Counted from the first letter of the stretch, positions 47,564-60,658 are shown. The stretch is 64,000 bases of DNA from Smallanthus sonchifolius (GCA_023525975.1 CM042035.1:34811001-34875000), one strand, 5' to 3'. Made by a program: numbers and translations. Notes: generated by a model from the letters alone, not told the origin.

Positions 47564-47568
47564 ATATA
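47564..47568. repeat. S1 target site duplication, left
   Basis: ATATA, matched at 61116-61120 on the other side of S1. Low-complexity, but in the expected position and length. Confidence 0.85.
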
Positions 47569-48040
47569 TGTAGGTCCAGGTAACTCAACTACTGATCAAA
47601 CTCGTGATATGACGTTTCTATAATACGAAGTGCGGAATCCTTCGTATTAACGTTTGTATACTTATTGACAACTCAAACAACAAGTGTAAATAAACTTCTC
47701 GATTATATTCCAAATAACAATGGTTACAGACTCAATCAGACAATTGTTTCTCTCTCAGATCGATCTCTGTTCTCCCCTGTCTAATGACTCTGTAACACAT
47801 ATATATAGAACCAAAACTGTTGTAAGCGAACTTAGTCAAGTTCGCCTGAAACAGTCTAAGCGAACTTAACAAGTTCGCCTCAGTTATGCCTAAGCGAACT
47901 TATTAAGTTCGCCTCTGTTTAAGTTCGCCTCTAGGCTTACTAGTAAAAACACTTAGCAACTTTACAATTTCATAACAAAACATAAAGACACAAAATCTAA
48001 CTATTACAAGCTTTTGTCATTACAAATCTATGTCCTAACA
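47569..48040 (-). repeat. S1 3' LTR
   Basis: 472 bp, minus strand TGTTAGGACATAG ... CCTGGACCTACA. It is 17 bp longer than the 5' LTR; the difference lies in the dyad array (47824-47930). Confidence 0.95.
47798..47930 (-). promoter_or_regulatory. S1 3' LTR dyad array and TATA box
   Basis: Dyads at 47894-47912, 47860-47878 and 47826-47845 (4-base core) plus a half site at 47921-47928, then TATATATA at 47798-47807 about 20 bp downstream on the minus strand. Confidence 0.8.
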
Positions 48041-48051
48041 GACTCCCCCTT
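48041..48051 (-). promoter_or_regulatory. S1 polypurine tract
   Basis: AAGGGGGAGTC on the minus strand directly before the LTR. 48052-48165 is non-coding. Confidence 0.88.
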
Positions 48052-48165
48052 GATAATAGCTTGATCTTCTGTCTTCAGTCTTTATCTCGAACTCTTCCAG
48101 TTGTCTGGTAGTCTGCTGCCAGCATGCACACCGTATCTTCTGCATATCTCCAAAACCCTTTTATA

Positions 48166-51100
48166 CTATAGACCTTGTTCTATCCATTCATCAGTATACA
48201 TTATCTCATTCTTTCGCAGCGTCCTCTGATCTTTCTTTGAAAAATTAATAAGATTCATTGCGTCATAGAAACACACAATGACCTTATTATCTTTATCTTC
48301 AACCCTTGCTTCACCAGTATTAACATCAACATACCACCATTTCATATTCCCAAGAAAGTCTTGAGGAATCTTCTTTAATGGTATCTTGTGAATAGCACGT
48401 ACTGGTCTATACTTGTATCTTCAGGTTACTTTCCCAGTCTTAGGATCTGTAATCTTCACTCTCTTTCCCTTATGTGGTTTCAGCCTTTCATACTTACCCG
48501 AACTACCTTCTTTCTTTATCAGATTTGCTATTACATCAGCCAAACCATTCTTCGATCTATTGATGAGTGGCTTTGAAGCTAGACCATTTATTTCACACCT
48601 CGGCAAGGTATTGAAATATTTGATCCTTGGCTTTAAGTATTGAACGCCATCAGATCGTTTGATTACAAACAATTTTGATTCACCATCATAAAACCAGCTA
48701 ATGATCCTTCCTATACACTGCTCTTTATTCACATATTTCTCTTTCTGAGTAGGTTGTACTGGAGACTTGGGTTGTACCTTCATCCAACTATTTACTACTT
48801 CTCTCCACTGTTCTCGTGTCATTCCTGTATCTCTGAACATCACAGGTTCTTCATTAATCTTCGGAGACTCAGTGTGAGTAGTTTCAGTTTCAGCACCGCA
48901 CCCTTATTGAATTGAAGATTCTCATCATCAGTATCCATCTTTGACTCAGCTGTATCATCAGGCAGTGTGACGTCTTCAATAAAGTCCATAGAGTCAGTTA
49001 TTCCGTCATAAGAGAACTCAGGAACAACATCCTCTTGGATGAAGTTATACGGCACCTTAAGACCGTCACAGCCTTCATATGTAACACTATCTTTATCTTT
49101 CTCTATTTCAATCTCCACTATTTCTCCTTCTTCTATCTCAGTGTCTGACATATCGTCTTCCATGTCATTGAATAAATCGTCAATGTCATCAAGACATTCA
49201 ATCTTTTCAGCTTCTTCTTCTTCTGAATCTTGAAAGAATTCTAATAACAGAATTTCTTCTTCATTATTACCCGAAGTATCTTTGTCTTTGTTTCCTTCAA
49301 GAGATTGTGATGTCGACTCCCCCTGAACTCTAGATATAGGATTAACGTCAGTGTATTGACGATCACCCTCAATATTTCCAGCAGGATCATTGTCTTCATC
49401 ATCACGTCTTTGTATTGACTCAGTGTGACAAGTATCAGGTATCCTCAACTCCCCCTGAGTGTCAAGACGCTGAACGAGTTTGGACACTAACGCTTGCATA
49501 TCAGCAATCTGTTGAGCTTGAGTCTGAATCACCAGCTGTCGTTGAGAATCAATAGACACAAGAGAGTTAACTTGTGTTTGTAAAGTGACTTGAGATTCAA
49601 GGAAAGTAATCCTGTCAGAATCAGAAGGCTTTGATGGACCAGCTGTAGATTGTGGAATAGAAGGACTTGAAGTAGTAGGAATCTCTGTAGGAATAGGAGA
49701 AGGAACTGGAGATGGATCGTTAGATCTTGGAGGAGTAACTATCAGAGAAGCAACAAAATTTGCATCTTCAACTCCTTGAGAAGATTGTGCAGCCGCAATT
49801 GAAGCAGACATTAACTTTTGTCGTGAAGGATCAGGATTAAAGTCACTATCAGTGTCAGAACTTTCATCTACCAACGATCTTTTTCCAAGAACCGATCCGG
49901 AAGGAGGATCCCGAACAGACTTGCGTCGTGGTCTTCTGGCTTGAGATTTAATGCGTTTTCCAGCATTAGCCAGTGGAATAGCAGCCAACCGTTCATAATG
50001 ACCTGGAGAAAAATCTCTAGATTCATCAGAATCAGTGCTGTCATCATCAGATGATGTTGTATCACTTGAACTGGAACTAGACTCAACGTCTGTCACCACA
50101 TTCCCTTCTTGTTCATGAATGGGCGAGTTCACAGCTTCATCAACAAAATCATCCATGTTCATACCCATATCTTGATTAGGATCATGAACGACCTCTTCTA
50201 GAACTGGTTCCTGAATAGGAATATTAACGGCAACCTGTGGAATAGGAACTTGTTCAGGAATAGGAATTTGAGGTTGTACAGGAACTTGTATTTGTGGTTG
50301 TTGAACTTGAATTTGTGGAACTGGTATTTGTTGTTGTTGGGCAGGTTGTTGTGGTTGTTGCAGTTGTTGTTGTACTGGAACGTTAACTCCTTGAACTTGA
50401 GCAAGTTCATTTGGATGAAACCAATTATCATTTGGTGGTGCTACATAATCAGGATTGATTAAGTGCCCAAACAGTGGAGAATTAACCGGAATCAACGCCG
50501 CATTTTGCTGTTTAACCTTTGTACAATCTGTAAAAATACGTTTTGACATTGGAGTCAAAGTCAATCGTATGGCATGTTGTGGAAGATCCGGAATAAGATG
50601 ATTGAGTATCAATTGAATAAATCGGGGATACATCAAGAAACCTTGACCTTCAGCTGGATTGATCTGCATTACCATCTCTCGGTAAAAATAAAGCGGAAAA
50701 TTGAATCTTTTATTCAAAGTTAAAGCCACCATCGCTGTTTGAAGTGCCATCTTCAAGCCATCGGTACCAGCTTTTCGCGGAGAAATGCATTGTATAATCA
50801 CATGCATAAAGTACCTCCATTCTCCCATTAATCCACCTTTCCTAGCTTGTGTATCATTTTGTCTTCCACGATATCCCATCCTTTGAAAACACCCCATAAT
50901 CAGAGTATTGGGATAAGATATTGGATCTTCAGCAGTGCCTCCCAAAACTAGAGCAGCCCGAATTGTCTCTTCTGAAATAGCACTCTCTGTATTATTGACT
51001 GTTGCACGAAGGACATGTGGTTCCACATCAATATCTTGATGTACAGTATCCCAGAATTGTTGGATGTACACCAAACTAATATAAGGATCCGCAGATAATG

Positions 51101-51218
51101 CAACATGTAGTCTTGATCTATTCAGAAAATTGATAATGCCTTGATAGTGAACTGCTTCAGGCAAATTTGGATCTAACAACGCCACTTGATTATGCTTGTA
51201 TTCGACACGACGAGCCAT
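48166..51218 (-). pseudogene. S1 ORF3: Sirevirus third ORF, function unknown
   Basis: Starts at ATG 51216-51218 (MARRVEY) just after TTTTCACAG and would give about 1,017 residues. N-terminal globular domain (about residues 1-280; IINFLNRSRLHVALSADPY, IQQFW), of a kind I associate with unannotated Asteraceae repeat proteins. Then a Gln/Pro-rich stretch (about 50430-50220), acidic serine run, a basic NLS-like patch (KSQARRPRRKS, about 49935), a predicted coiled coil (about 49620-49460), a long acidic region (about 49250-48970) and a basic C-terminal domain (48840-48166). No signal peptide or membrane segment stands out, so it is not an obvious envelope. Lesions: a one-base shift near 48895 and TGA 48421-48423. 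Confidence 0.75.
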
Positions 51219-51383
51219 CTGTGAAAATATAGGACAACTTAACAAACATTAGAACACGTACACATATAGGATACACATTTAATAAAACACACAAACAAAA
51301 CAACAAAAAAATTTCAAACAAAAAATTTAAAAAAATTTCAAAAAAAAAAAAAAAACACAACACTTTTTCACTTCTGACCCCTA

Positions 51384-51474
51384 GGCGAACTTAATAAGTT
51401 CGCTTAGTAGTGCAAGAGGCGAACTTAAGTTTTTAGTTCGCCTCACAAGTTCGCTTGGAACAAGTTCGCTTGGA
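51384..51474. repeat. palindrome cluster, S1 spacer proximal to ORF3
   Basis: One intact dyad with AAT core, one decayed dyad and two or three half sites. Confidence 0.88.
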
Positions 51475-51794
51475 ACCTGAGACGTTTCAAATTTAAACAC
51501 TGAAATTTCAAAATCCGGCAAACCGATATCAGAACATGAAATAAACCTATCCAAACAATCGAATATCACAATATGACCAAAAATGATACACAATTTGATA
51601 TCTCGGTCAAAACGTAGGTCAAAATCAACTTGAAATTGGCCGACGAAACCCGAGATGAAAAACCATCGAATACACACAATTTATCAGATGAAATCCAACG
51701 AAAATACCTTTGTTAGATTCGCAACGTGATTCCAATCAAGAGGCAACCAAAAATTAACACCCACAACACAGATTTAAAATTTTGAGAAATTTGA

Positions 51795-52031
51795 ACAAGT
51801 TCGCCTAATTTTCTGATGATGACGATGAAAGTCAAGTTCGCCTGATTCAAAAACTTATTCAGATTATGTTCGCTTGATTAAGCGAACTTGTTAAGTTCGC
51901 TTAACAATCCTTCGGCGAACAAGATAAGTTCGCTTCACCCTTAAGTTCGCTTCACCCGAGACTGAAAATTAAGTTCGCTTCACCAATTTAAGCGAACATA
52001 TTAAGTTCGCTTCACTGTTCACAGGCGAACT
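51795..52031. repeat. palindrome cluster, S1 spacer
   Basis: About eleven half sites, three or four paired as dyads with arms GCGAACTT, GCGAACAA or GCGAACAT. Confidence 0.85.
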
Positions 52032-52187
52032 TAATTCCTTTTTCAACCTTTTTGCCTTGAACACAAACTTTCCCAACTTCAACCTTTCAAATCTTGAACT
52101 TCCGTCAGCAACACATATTTGATCCAATCCCGAACAATTTTAATAAAAGTTTAGAATTTTCATGGAAAGTAAAAAATAAAATCTTTT

Positions 52188-52334
52188 TGAATTTTATCTA
52201 TACAGACGGAAACACATATTTTTGGTTTTTCTCTATACAAACAGAATCACATATTTTTGATTTTTCTCTGTACAAATAGAATCACATATTTTTGGTTTTT
52301 CTTTTCATAAACTGAAATGACATATTTTTGGTTT
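52188..52334. repeat. 35-bp tandem repeat, S1 spacer
   Basis: About four imperfect units ending CACATATTTTTGG or similar; one more than in S2. Confidence 0.8.
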
Positions 52335-53590
52335 GAACATCATGAGCAAGAAGATCATATCAGTATTCAATTAATTCATCACACATATTCTCAATAACAA
52401 AGGGTAACCTGTAGTAAGAGACCATTCAACTCAATTTTGTGCATATTGCATCTTTATCATTTTGAAACTCATTCAATTTGAATAATATTTGAAATGATAC
52501 GCGATAAATTTCAAAGTAAATAAGATCAGGTTATAAAATGTTCTTTTATTTATACCGAATTTGAAATATAAAGCCTGAATTCTTAAAATTGTCAATATTA
52601 TATTATTTGAAACTTTAAGCGTTTATTCTCCAAATTCATGTGATTTAGTACCATTTAGATGATAAACATCGTGTACCCCACATATATGCCAATTAGAAAA
52701 TAAATGCACTATCTTCAAGACACATATAAGATTTTACTAAAAATTTTCCGAATATTCAGAATGAGGAGACATCACTTAGCACATGAATAGCAGAATCCAA
52801 ATTGGATTGTATAGGAATCAATGAGATTCAGAATCGAATGATTCAATGTTTTGGCTTATATTTGTGGAATCATAAGATTCAGGTACGAGGATCCAACTGT
52901 TATCTGGATTATGAATTCAATGGAATCAGTAAAGATAATGTATCAATATGATCCAAGGGCTAGTATATGATTGACAGATGTTGTCAAGTACATATCTTGA
53001 TTATACTTCAAATTGCATGCTTTTCGGGACATGGGCACTGAAGCAAATCGAATGAATAGTGCTAAGGACATAACCCGAAACTGATCTCATAGGAAAATCC
53101 TTATTAAAAGCTAATATTCTTTATCTGATAGTGATCTTTTAACACACACACCCAGGCATAAAATGGGTTTAAATCACAGATGTAATCATATTATATTTAA
53201 TTTTCACACTACTATTAGTTTCAAAACGCTTTTAGCCTATTGACAATTCAAGTTTCAAATTTTATACACAAATTTAAAACAAATCATCAAGAATAGAACA
53301 TTCATAACACTATCAATTCTTATTTATACAGACTTTGAAATTTAGATCAGATCAACTTATTTTAATCATTCATATATCAAGGTCTACTAGGTCGTGTGAA
53401 ATGAACTAATCACTGATGTACTATCATTTCTTCTCTAACCTCAAATAATGTCAAATTTTATATTTTTCAATTTGTTTTGACTTTTTATAATTTAAACTTT
53501 TTGACTGAAAATGTAACTGCAGAAATGTAATAAAGCAATAAAAGAAACTAAAAGAAAATTTTTCCATGAAATTCTGATTTTGAAAAATTT

Positions 53591-56500
53591 TTATTCAGGA
53601 TTGATCATACCAATCATTTTAATTAGGAACTCAAACCTGGTACGATCAAATGCTTTAGTAAACAAATCAGCAAAATTATCTTCAGTATGTACCTTGACCA
53701 GCTCAATTAACCTTTTCTCTGCACAATCACGGATAAAATTATATCGAATTTCGATGTGCTTAGTTTTACTATGTTTAACAGGATTATTCGTTATGGACAT
53801 AGTAGCATTATTATCAATAAACATAGGGGTTCCTGTGAAATTCAAACCGTAATCTCTCAATTGTTGTTGTATCCACAGGATCTGTGAACAGCAACTTGCA
53901 GCAATGTATTCTGCTTCGCATGTTGAAATCGAGACTGTGGTTTGCTTTTTGCATTGCCAGGAAACAAGTCGATTACCTACGAACTGGCAACCACCTGTTG
54001 TAGATTTCCTGTCTAGACAACAACCACCAAAATCAGAATCAGTATAAGCATTGAAATCAAAGTTAGAACCATGAGGATACCATAGCCCTAAACGTTGTTT
54101 TCCTTTTAAATACCGAAAGATTCTTTTCACAGCAATTAAGTGAGATTCTTTTGGCTTTGCCTGAAATCTGGAACAGATACACACGGCGAACATTATATCC
54201 GGCCTTGAAGCGGTTAAGTACATGAGGGATCCAATCATAGCTCTATAAAGTCGACAGTCCACATCTTTTCCTTCCGGGTCAGAATTTAACTTATGATTGA
54301 CCGGAATTGGAGTATCGTATGAAGTACAGTCCTCCATCTTGAACCGGCTCAAGATGTCTTTGACATACTTGGACTGATGAATAAAGAAACCATCTTCCTT
54401 TTGATTTACTTGTAAACCTAAGAAAAACGATAACTCTCCCATCGCAGACATTTCAAATTTCGACTTCATAACGCCCTCAAATTCTTTGCACAACCCTTCA
54501 TTTGTCGAGCCAAATATAATATCATCCACATAAATCTGTACCAGTAGGTAATCTTCCCCTGATTTCTTTATGAATAAGGTCGAGTCTATCTTTCCACGAA
54601 CAAAGTCATTCGCCAAAAGATGTGTTGATAAAGTCTCATACCACGCACGAGGAGCCTGATGAAGACCATAGAGGGCCTTATCTAGCTTGAAAACCATGTT
54701 CGGATTCAGTGGATCTTCAAACCCCGGCGGCTGACACACATAGACTTCCTCCTTGACTTTTCCATATAAAAATGCACTCTTGACATCCAATTGAAACACC
54801 TTAAAACCTTTAAAGGAAGCAAAAGCTAGAAACAGCCTTATAGCTTCGAGCCTCGCAACCGGCGCATAAACTTCGGTGTAATCAATTCCTTCTTGTTGAT
54901 TAAAACCCTGGACAACTAATCTTGCCTTATTGCGTACCACGACACCTCGATCGTCCTTTTTACATTTAAACACCCATTTTGTTCCTATCGGATACGCACC
55001 TTTCGGTAAATCAACCAGATTCCAAACCTTCAGTTTGTCAAATTGAGCTAGTTCTTCCTGCATAGCTTCTATCCAGTTATTGTCATTTAAAGCCATCTCT
55101 ACATTCTTGGGTTCAACCTGTGAGATAAAGCAAGAATGTGAGCAATCATCAAGAACACCAGAATCTTTAATGCAAGTATACAAACAAGTATTGTCAACAA
55201 GAGAACGGGTTTTCACTCCATCCTGTAAGTTTCCAATTATATTTGTTACTGGATGATCTTTGTGTTCCTTGATGGATGCGACTTCAGGAACCAGCAACAC
55301 ATCAACTTGAGTAGAATCAGATTGATAAGAATAATCTTGAGGAATTGGAATTTCCGAGTCTAAATTTGATGGAATCTCCCCCTGAACCTATGTCGAAGGT
55401 AATGGATCATCACTCAATAGCGGATCAGCAGAAGAATCTTGAAAAATAGCATTATCCTCCTCACTCTCTGAATCTTGTGGACCGGAACAAGAAGCAACAT
55501 TAGGATCGGGAGCAGAAGTAGATGGAATCGATGAATTGGGAACTGCATTTGGTAGAAATCCATTATGCTGTGCATCTTGACAAGAATCATAAAGAACAGC
55601 AGCATCTTCATCAGAAATGTCAGAAGGTAAATGAAAAGACTTGAAAAAGTTTTCATAATCAAATGCCCAATCCGGACCAATCGCCATTTGTGGTAAAGAC
55701 CGATTTGAACAGTCAATATGAAACCATTCTTCAACTTGGCGCGTCTCTTTGTTATAAACCCTCTTGGTTGTCGAATTAGCCACATACCCCAGAAAAATCC
55801 CTTCAATAGCCTTCGCACTGAATTTTGTCGGGACATCTCGAACCTTCAGTAGGGTACACGGATTACCAAAAGGTAGTAAGTATTCCAGATTCGGCTTTCA
55901 ATTGTTTAGCAATTCATAGCAAGTCTTGTTATGCCGCTTGACGGTCAAGACCCTGTTCAAAACATGGCACGCAGTATTCACAGCTTCAGCCCAAAAGGTG
56001 ACTGGAAGCTTAGAATCTGCAAGCATCGTGCGAGCTGTTTCGACCAACGTCCTGTTCTTTCGTTCAGCGACACCGTTTTGTTGAGGAACATATGGCGCAC
56101 TGAATTCATGATGAATTCCTTTTTGTAGACAGAATAAGCCCATTTTGCTATTCTTAAATTCGCTGCCATTGTCACTCCTGATTCTTCTGACTTTCAGATT
56201 GAATAAGTTCTCCAAACCCAGGATTAAGTATTGTACCAACTCAGTGGTTTCAGCTTTAGAGGAAAGAAACTTAACCCATGAAAATCTGGAGTAATCATCA
56301 GTTACGACCAAACAATACGATTTCCCACCAATGCTCCTAATACTGATAGGACCGAACAAATCCATATGCAGCAACTCCAAGGGAGTTACGATAGAATTCG
56401 TCGATTTTGATTTGTGAGATTTCTTTCTTTGCTTCCCCTTCTTGCACGGAATACAATCATCAGGAACTGAGAATTTCATTTTCGGAATACCAAGCACAAG

Positions 56501-57004
56501 ATCATTCCTAACAATGTAGTTCATCTTCCTGTAGTTTATGTGAGCTAGCTTCCTGTGCCACAATATTGAATCAGATTCCAACGCCTTGGAGAGTAAACAT
56601 GTTGGAATTGAATCTGTTGTAGTGGCGACACTCATGTCAAGGACATATGTGTCATTTCTCCTTGGAGCCTTCATAAGAATCCATTCATCAGGAATCACAA
56701 AACCCGGTTTCAGAATATAACATTCATGATCGTTGAAATGGAACGAAAACTTCTTGTCACAGACTTGTGATACGCTTAAAAGATTGTGTTCCAGCTGCTC
56801 AACATAATTCACCTTTTCAAATTTTACTTTGTCGTTCTTTAACGTTCCCTGGCCTGTTATGTACCCGCCTTTATTACCCGCAAAAGCGACATAACCACCA
56901 TCAATTTTAATCACATCCTCAAGCAATTTCACATTCCCTGTCATATGTCGAGAGCAACCACTATCCACATACCATGTATTGTTGATAGTCCTCCTTGGTT
57001 GTCC
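53591..57004 (-). pseudogene. S1 pol: protease, integrase, RT, RNase H
   Basis: Continues in the gag frame after TAG 57005-57007. Protease DSGCSRHMTG (about 56968-56940), GAG-pre-integrase zinc region (WHRKLAHINY ... CIPCKKGK), integrase core (MDLFGP, RSDNGSEF, NGVAERKN), acidic linker, RT with YVDD (about 54530) and RNase H (STCEAEYIAAS; ADLFTKAFDR). 1,138 codons with only two stops: TGA 55898-55900 and TAG 55388-55390. The last 569 residues, holding RT and RNase H, are open. Better preserved than S2. Confidence 0.92.
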
Positions 57005-60000
57005 CTACATAAACAACGAGAATCAGTTAGAAAGTGGAACCCAAGCCATCGTGGTCTTGGGTCGTCCGGATTGATCAAAATAAACCACTTCTTGTAATGA
57101 ACAATCAATTTTATCATTCAATTTTGGAACAGAAGTGTAACATTTAGACCTTTTCAAAGAAGAACCATTTTTATTATTTTGAAAAACATTATGAGATATA
57201 TTACTGTCAGATTCAGATGTTTCCAAAATTTTCTTTAATTTTCTGTTTCTTCTTCGTCTTTGAGGTCTGGACAATTTAACCTCCTGAAAAGTATCTTTTG
57301 AAATCCCAACTTTTGGAATCTCAAGATTTTCTCTGCATACAAAAGATTTAGCATGCAATGTATTCAGTTGTTTAATTCCAGGGGAATTATCAAAAGATCG
57401 TCCAGTCATATCTTTTCCCAAACTAGAAGACGATTTTCCCTCATCTTTCCTTTTCAGAATTTTCACCACTCTCGGTTGTGAAGGAACAGTCTTCAGTTTG
57501 CCCTTGTTCTTGTATGGACAATTAATCAAAATATGACCAGGTTCATTGCAATGAAAGCACACACGTCTTTCTTGATAAGTTCTGAAATAAGGTGTTTTCT
57601 TTGAATTTAAAGAACCATCAGAAGAAGAAGCTTTGGATGAATGCCCAGAACAATTTACCGGTTTCTTAGGAACATAAGTCTGTTTTGGCACCTTTGAAGA
57701 ATTCACTTTTTGAAAACCAGCGGCAACAAACCCACTTGACTTTAATATTGGAGAAAGTTTAGTTTGAACCACTTTCACCTCTTCAGGTTCTGTCAAGATG
57801 CACCTATCCCGAGTAACATTCTTCACAATCTTTGGTTCATCAATTTTCACCTCTCTCGGAATGCCTTCAACCTTTGAATCATCAAATACTTCATCCTCTG
57901 TATCAGAATCATACACCATGTCTTCACCCGTCACTGGATTCACTTTTAATACTGTCTTGGGATCAATCTCCTCTTCATGAATTATTTCAGGCTCAACTAC
58001 ATAATTCTCATTGAACGGAGGAGGAACAAACCCAATACCAGCAACCCTTTTTGTGGGATCAGCATTAGCATTAAAATAATCCAACACTACAGATGAATTC
58101 TCAAACTGTTCCAACTTTCTATGTAACTTTATCACCTCAGATTCTTTTTCAGAAATCTCCTTGTTCTTTTGAGCAACTACTTCATTACGTTTTTCAATTT
58201 CAGCATAAGCCATGTCTAGATGATAACCCTGCTCTTTGTATTTTAACCCAAGAGAATTTAAATCTCTTTTCAAATATTCAATTCTATCAATGCACAGTTT
58301 ATCATCATCTTTCAGTTTCTGATTTACTGAATGCATTGATTTCATGTCACAAATCAAATTGGTGTTATCATCCATGACTTTTTGTAGTTTATCTTTAACA
58401 GAAATGCAATTAGTACAAAATATATGACAAACAGAGTCTTTTACCTTAGTCGGGTCAGACATGTCTGCCATGAATACTTTGGCAATCGGAATGTTTTCTG
58501 AATCTTCACCAACTGACGCATTTTCTGTAAGAACAATTTCTTCCTCATCAACCCCTGTCACAGCATCAGAATCAATACTTTGCCCTTTTTCTTCCTCATC
58601 ATCCATGCTTGGAACACTATCATCATCACATGAATCATCACTAGAACTTTCATCATCAGTAGATTCTTTTGGTTTTTCTGAATGAATTTCTGCAACAAAA
58701 GCCTGACTCACAACACCCACCAAATCTTCCAGATGAATGCCCCAATCATAGTTTTCATCGTTTTGACCAACTAGAGCTGATGATGCAGATGCATGATTTG
58801 TATTACCAGAAGGACCATGACTTTGATTACCAGATGAACCATGAGGCTGATTCCTATTATGCTGAAAGTTAGATTGCTTCTTTTGAGAATCAAATTCTAC
58901 CTTTGGTTTCACACACTCCTTAGCAAAATGACCATACTCTTGGCAGTTGTAACACCTAACTTTGCTCTTATCAAAACCCATACGCGATCGACTATTTGAA
59001 CCAATATATTTTCTCCCAGTTCTCTTCAAGAAATCTTTAGCTTGTCTCATTAACATGGCCATATTCCATTGGATATTCATTTCTTCCAGATCAACAGGGT
59101 CAATCTGTCTGAAATCATCTTCTATTACCTCAGGATCATGTATTTTTCTCCAATGAAATTCTCATATGATGCCATAAATGAAGAAAACATAGCCAAATAA
59201 TCATCAACAACTTTCTGATTCACATGAGATCCAGATGATGTTGAAGCAGTTGTAGCAGAAAATCCAGAATGGCTTGTATGACCAGAATAGATTGGAACTC
59301 CAGAACACTGGTCATTTGAAGACTCTTGAGCATCACCAGAAAAGAATGCCACACCAGTACCAGATTTACCAACAGATTTGGCAAAATACATCGAGGGATC
59401 CTGGATATGCTCCAAATTAGTCTCTTTCTTTTTCAAATTCATGTCATGTGACTGGATCTTCCCTAGAACTTCTTCAAGAGACATGGTTTTGTACTTAACA
59501 TTTTCCTTGATCAAAACCGTATACACATCAAACTTTGATGGTAAAGCCTCCAAAAATTTATCATTTATTTCCTCAGTCTCATATACCACAGATGCACTAT
59601 CCAGTTCACTAAGAAGATGATAGAATCTTGTAGCAAGGTCATCCAAAGATTCATTCTGAAAATGTTTAAAAACTAAGAACTGCTTCTTTAGTAACTCTTT
59701 TCTACTTTTCTTCACATCTAAACTCCCTTCACACCTTTTCTGTAGAGCTTCCCACAACTATTGAGAAGACTTGAACTGTTTAAAACTATGATAAATTTCC
59801 TTTGGTAGAGACATCGAAATGCTAGCCATTGCTTTCTTTTCTCGATCAAATAACAGCTTCTCTTCAGTAGATAAAGCAGACACTGGTTTTGGAACATCAT
59901 CTTTTCCCATCCATGAATAAGTAGGGTGTGTATATCCTTCCAAAATTGGAATCCACAAACTAGTATCGGTAAAAGATACGAATTGGTCAAACCGATCTTT

Positions 60001-60105
60001 CCAATTTGAATAATCAGCTAGATTCAGCAACTTCGGAAGTTTTTGAGATGTACCAATCTCATTATCATAATTGAACATGTTTGTGACTTGAACCATATTT
60101 GCCAT
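57005..60105 (-). pseudogene. S1 gag (Sirevirus-type)
   Basis: Starts at ATG 60103-60105. N-terminal gag domain (LADYSNWKDRFDQF; LWEALQKRCEGS; FYHLLSEL), CCHC knuckle CYNCQEYGHFAKEC (about 58950), acidic region, coiled coil (about 58320-58100), second knuckle CFHCNEPGHILINC (about 57565), basic C-terminus. Lesions: TAG 59758-59760 in place of Gln, a one-base loss near 59148, and TGA 57023-57025. The terminal TAG followed by GGA is identical in S2 and probably marks the natural gag end. Roughly 1,030 codons, long for gag but usual for this lineage. Confidence 0.9.
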
Positions 60106-60646
60106 GTTAAAAAAAAATTTCTGAAAAATTTCTAAGTACTGAACTGATTTTACCCTCAGGCGAACTTAATAAGTTCGCTTTAGGGAGTACTAAGCGAACT
60201 TAATATCAGGCGAACAAGACAAGTTCGCTCAAGGAGGAAATCTAGTAAGTTCGCTTAACAGCTAAGTTCGCTTGAAATGTGAGAAGCGAACTTAATAAGT
60301 TCGCTTGAACAGGAACTCAGCAGGTTCGCTTAAACTGCTGTAACAGAATCAACAGAGTCTTCGTCCAAACACGAACCGAAACCTTCAAAATTCATGATTT
60401 CTCAGCGAATTGATGGAATTTAAGAAAATTGATCCGTAGGATTATGAATTTTAACAAATGGAACAATTCTATCGGACTAATTTCGTCAAAAACACTTCCA
60501 AAATCACGAATTCAGCAAAGAAACAATCTTCAAGAACTTGAAAAACTCCATTGTTGCAGAAACTTCAAAAAGTTGTATATATTGTCGAATTGTACACAAA
60601 AACCGTCAATTATCACCAAGAATCGTACTTAATTCACGAGCACTTT
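60106..60646 (-). other. S1 leader
   Basis: 541-bp untranslated leader. 60159-60333 is a palindrome cluster; the LTR-proximal 300 bp has no recognised signal. Confidence 0.75.
60159..60333. repeat. palindrome cluster, S1 leader
   Basis: About ten half sites, including intact dyads at its start and near 60283-60305. Confidence 0.88.
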
Positions 60647-60658
60647 GCTCTGATACCA
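60647..60658 (-). promoter_or_regulatory. S1 primer-binding site
   Basis: TGGTATCAGAGC on the minus strand, two bases from the LTR. Confidence 0.93.

Larger units (their letters stand above)
51219..53590 (-). other. S1 pol-ORF3 spacer, non-coding
   Basis: 2.4 kb, alignable with the S2 spacer. Palindrome clusters at 51384-51474 and 51795-52031, a tandem repeat at 52188-52334, and an A-run at 51340-51356. No ORF of note. The end toward ORF3 is pyrimidine-containing on the minus strand and closes with the acceptor-like CACAG. Confidence 0.75.
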
